DNA of 64,000 bases from Oceaniferula flava. GTDB lineage: Bacteria; Verrucomicrobiota; Verrucomicrobiia; Verrucomicrobiales; Akkermansiaceae. Positions 62,533-64,000 of the stretch are shown here, one piece after another (position 1 is the first letter of the stretch; each line of letters starts with the position of its first letter). Below the pieces are notes generated by a model, which did not search any database, was not told the origin of the DNA, and worked only from the letters and a program-made list of their open reading frames with translations. The position numbers and the translations under genes are program-made. Location of the stretch: the NCBI RefSeq assembly GCF_016811075.1, contig NZ_JAFBGL010000005.1:186001-250000 (forward strand). The letters are read 5' to 3'.

Positions 62533-64000
62533 ATGACACTAGAAATGAAAAAACTCGCTACTTACAAAGATGTCGCTCGGCTCGTTTTAAAATACGGTCG
62601 TAGTGACGAACTCGATCACCAACATTTTGCCTCCGAGTTCCAGCTGGACGAGCAGGTGGAGCCGAGTGAGGATGCCGTCGAGTTTGCCAAGGACCTCGAG
62701 TCGCTCGGGCCCACCTTCATCAAGCTTGGACAGATTCTCTCCAACCGTGGGGACCTGCTGCCGCCAAGCTGGTTGTCGGCCTTGGAGAAATTGCAGGACG
62801 ATGTCGAGCCGTTTGCCTTCGAGACGGTAAAGGAGACTATCGAGACAGAAGTCGGCGTTCGCATCTCCAAGTTGTTCGATGAATTTGATGAAACGCCGGT
62901 GGCCACCGCCTCGCTCGGTCAGGTACACCTCGCCACGCTCCGGAGCTCGGACACCCGCGTGGCCGTGAAGGTGCAGCGACCGAACATTCGGGAGCAAATC
63001 ATGCGCGAAACCGAGGTCATCGCCAGCATCGCCGAGTTTCTGGAAAAACACACTGAGGTCGGCAAGCAAACCGAACCGACCCGGATGGTGGAGCAATTCC
63101 GTAAATCGATTCTCGCCGAGCTGAATTATCAGCAGGAAGCGGCGAATCTCGAGCGACTGCGCAACAATCTGAAGAAATTCGAGCAGCTGACGGTGCCGAA
63201 ACCTCATCCGGATTTTTGCACCGGCAAGGTGTTGGTGATGGACTACATCGATGGCACCAAGATCACGGACATACCAAAAATTGCCCTTATCGACCTGGAT
63301 GGAAAAGCTCTAGCAGAGGAGTTGTTTTCCGCATATCTTCAGCAAATTTTGTTAGATGGCTTCTTCCACGCCGACCCGCACCCGGGGAACCTTCTGCTGA
63401 CCAAGGAGGGCAAGATCGCGCTCATCGATCTCGGCATGACTGGTGCGGTTCCAGATAGGATCAAAGATCAGCTGCTACAGCTCTTGGCCGCTATTTCCGA
63501 AGGCCGAAGCTCGGATGCCGCCAGCATCACGATGAAAATTGGCACCCCGCGTGAGCACTTTGATCTGCAAGGCTGCCGCGAGGCGATCACTGAGATCGTG
63601 GAAAACTACCAGGGGCTGGACGTGGGTGATATCTACGTCGGCCAGCTGGTCATGGAGATCACCCAAGCCTGTGGCAAAAACGGTCTGCGTATTCCCGACG
63701 TGATGTTCATGTTAGGGAAAATGTTGCTCAACTTGGATGGCGTGGGGAATATTCTGGATCGGCATTTTACACCCAACGATACCATCCGTGACTACACCAC
63801 CACCATTGCCCGCAAGCGCATGCGTGAAGAACTGACGGCGGGTAGCTTGGTGCCTTTCATAATCGAAATCAAGGAGCTGGTGAGTAAGACGCCGGAACGA
63901 CTTAACACTCTGATCGAGCGCATTTCCACTAATCAGATGGAGCTTAAGATCGATGCCATTGATGAGCCCTTACTGCTCAAAGGCCTCTATCAGGTGGCCA
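62533..64000 (+). CDS. UbiB/ABC1/ADCK-family atypical kinase (3' end beyond window)
   Basis: At least 489 residues are encoded to the window edge with no stop. The family signatures are present: GPTFIKLGQILSNRGDLLP (KxGQ motif, K64 and Q67), TASLGQVHLA in place of a P-loop, AVKVQRP (K146), FFHADPHPGNLLL (catalytic-loop Asp/Asn) and IDLGM (metal Asp, in place of DFG). UbiB proteins support ubiquinone or other quinone synthesis by an ATPase activity; no ubi or men genes are seen here. A membrane anchor is expected at the missing C-terminus. It starts 25 bases after cls and could be co-transcribed. Confidence 0.9.
   Translation, partial: MTLEMKKLATYKDVARLVLKYGRSDELDHQHFASEFQLDEQVEPSEDAVEFAKDLESLGPTFIKLGQILSNRGDLLPPSWLSALEKLQDDVEPFAFETVKETIETEVGVRISKLFDEFDETPVATASLGQVHLATLRSSDTRVAVKVQRPNIREQIMRETEVIASIAEFLEKHTEVGKQTEPTRMVEQFRKSILAELNYQQEAANLERLRNNLKKFEQLTVPKPHPDFCTGKVLVMDYIDGTKITDIPKIALIDLDGKALAEELFSAYLQQILLDGFFHADPHPGNLLLTKEGKIALIDLGMTGAVPDRIKDQLLQLLAAISEGRSSDAASITMKIGTPREHFDLQGCREAITEIVENYQGLDVGDIYVGQLVMEITQACGKNGLRIPDVMFMLGKMLLNLDGVGNILDRHFTPNDTIRDYTTTIARKRMREELTAGSLVPFIIEIKELVSKTPERLNTLIERISTNQMELKIDAIDEPLLLKGLYQVA

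Noticed and set aside
1-64000. Apparent abundance of the pentamer GTTAG/CTAAC, suspected as an uptake or architecture signal
   Set aside because: A count by eye gave about 108 sites on both strands, close to the roughly 100 expected from base composition. A codon-aware count could still show a context bias for Leu TTA before G, but there is no overall excess.
1-64000. CRISPR arrays, tRNA or rRNA genes, insertion sequences, phage genes
   Set aside because: No regularly spaced direct repeats, no cloverleaf sequences ending in CCA and no transposase or integrase motifs were found by reading both strands.

Overview
This window is chromosomal DNA of roughly mid-50s % GC. It most probably comes from a marine or polysaccharide-degrading member of the Verrucomicrobiota (order Verrucomicrobiales, Akkermansiaceae/Rubritaleaceae-like); the taxonomy is an inference. 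The pointers are eight exported proteins with the short 'PEP-CTERM' tail in its verrucomicrobial form (VPEPSTTALLGLGGLAL...RRRK), a large 'Verru_Chthon cassette A'-type prepilin-like protein, twelve exported sulfatases, and almost no Shine-Dalgarno motifs in front of start codons. No rRNA, tRNA, CRISPR array, insertion sequence, integrase or phage gene was seen.

Layout. (1) 1-9.05 kb is housekeeping: the 3' end of leuC, a DUF2059 exported protein, leuD, a VIT/CCC1 metal transporter, cobalamin-dependent methionine synthase (metH, minus strand), and a DUF2868 membrane protein with its DUF3482 GTPase partner. (2) 9.2-13.5 kb holds a PEP-CTERM protein and a YdbH/YnbE/YdbL-type set, which in E. 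coli forms an intermembrane lipid-transport bridge. (3) 13.5-17.1 kb holds a lone sulfatase divergent from a LuxR-type regulator, with a long inverted repeat between them, and a spermidine-synthase-like methyltransferase. (4) 17.3-25.5 kb is a polysaccharide region: a secreted VHL-beta/HExxH protein, a CBM-like lipoprotein overlapping a PL7 alginate-lyase-type lipoprotein, two PEP-CTERM proteins and a 1,023-residue exported beta-propeller protein. (5) 25.9-39.6 kb holds two neighbouring PEP-CTERM genes with matching 3' ends, a CNNM/CBS transporter, the Verru_Chthon-type protein, a YHYH protein, a PhoX-type phosphatase, and a two-component system whose kinase has discoidin-like outer domains, next to another PEP-CTERM gene. 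(6) 39.7-58.4 kb is a sulfatase array: nine genes on the plus strand, interrupted and followed by PEP-CTERM genes, then two on the minus strand. (7) 58.5-64 kb is envelope and ion homeostasis: a K+ channel with RCK domains, a small lipoprotein, a Pmp3/YqaE protein, cardiolipin synthase and the 5' part of a UbiB/ABC1 kinase.

How it may work together (inference): the sulfatases, the PL7 lyase and the propeller protein would act outside the cytoplasm on sulfated or uronate-rich algal polysaccharides. PEP-CTERM proteins and basic-tailed sulfatases may be held at the surface or in an exopolymer matrix. The LuxR regulator and the discoidin-type two-component system are the obvious candidate sensors. 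The sulfatase-maturing enzyme, the PEP-CTERM sorting enzyme (exosortase) and SusC/D-type transporters are all absent from this window and must be encoded elsewhere.

The most noteworthy observations are the ordered, apparently block-duplicated sulfatase array; a subgroup of two sulfatases with Asp in place of the active-site His; the basic C-terminal tails on most array sulfatases; and the near-total lack of Shine-Dalgarno motifs.
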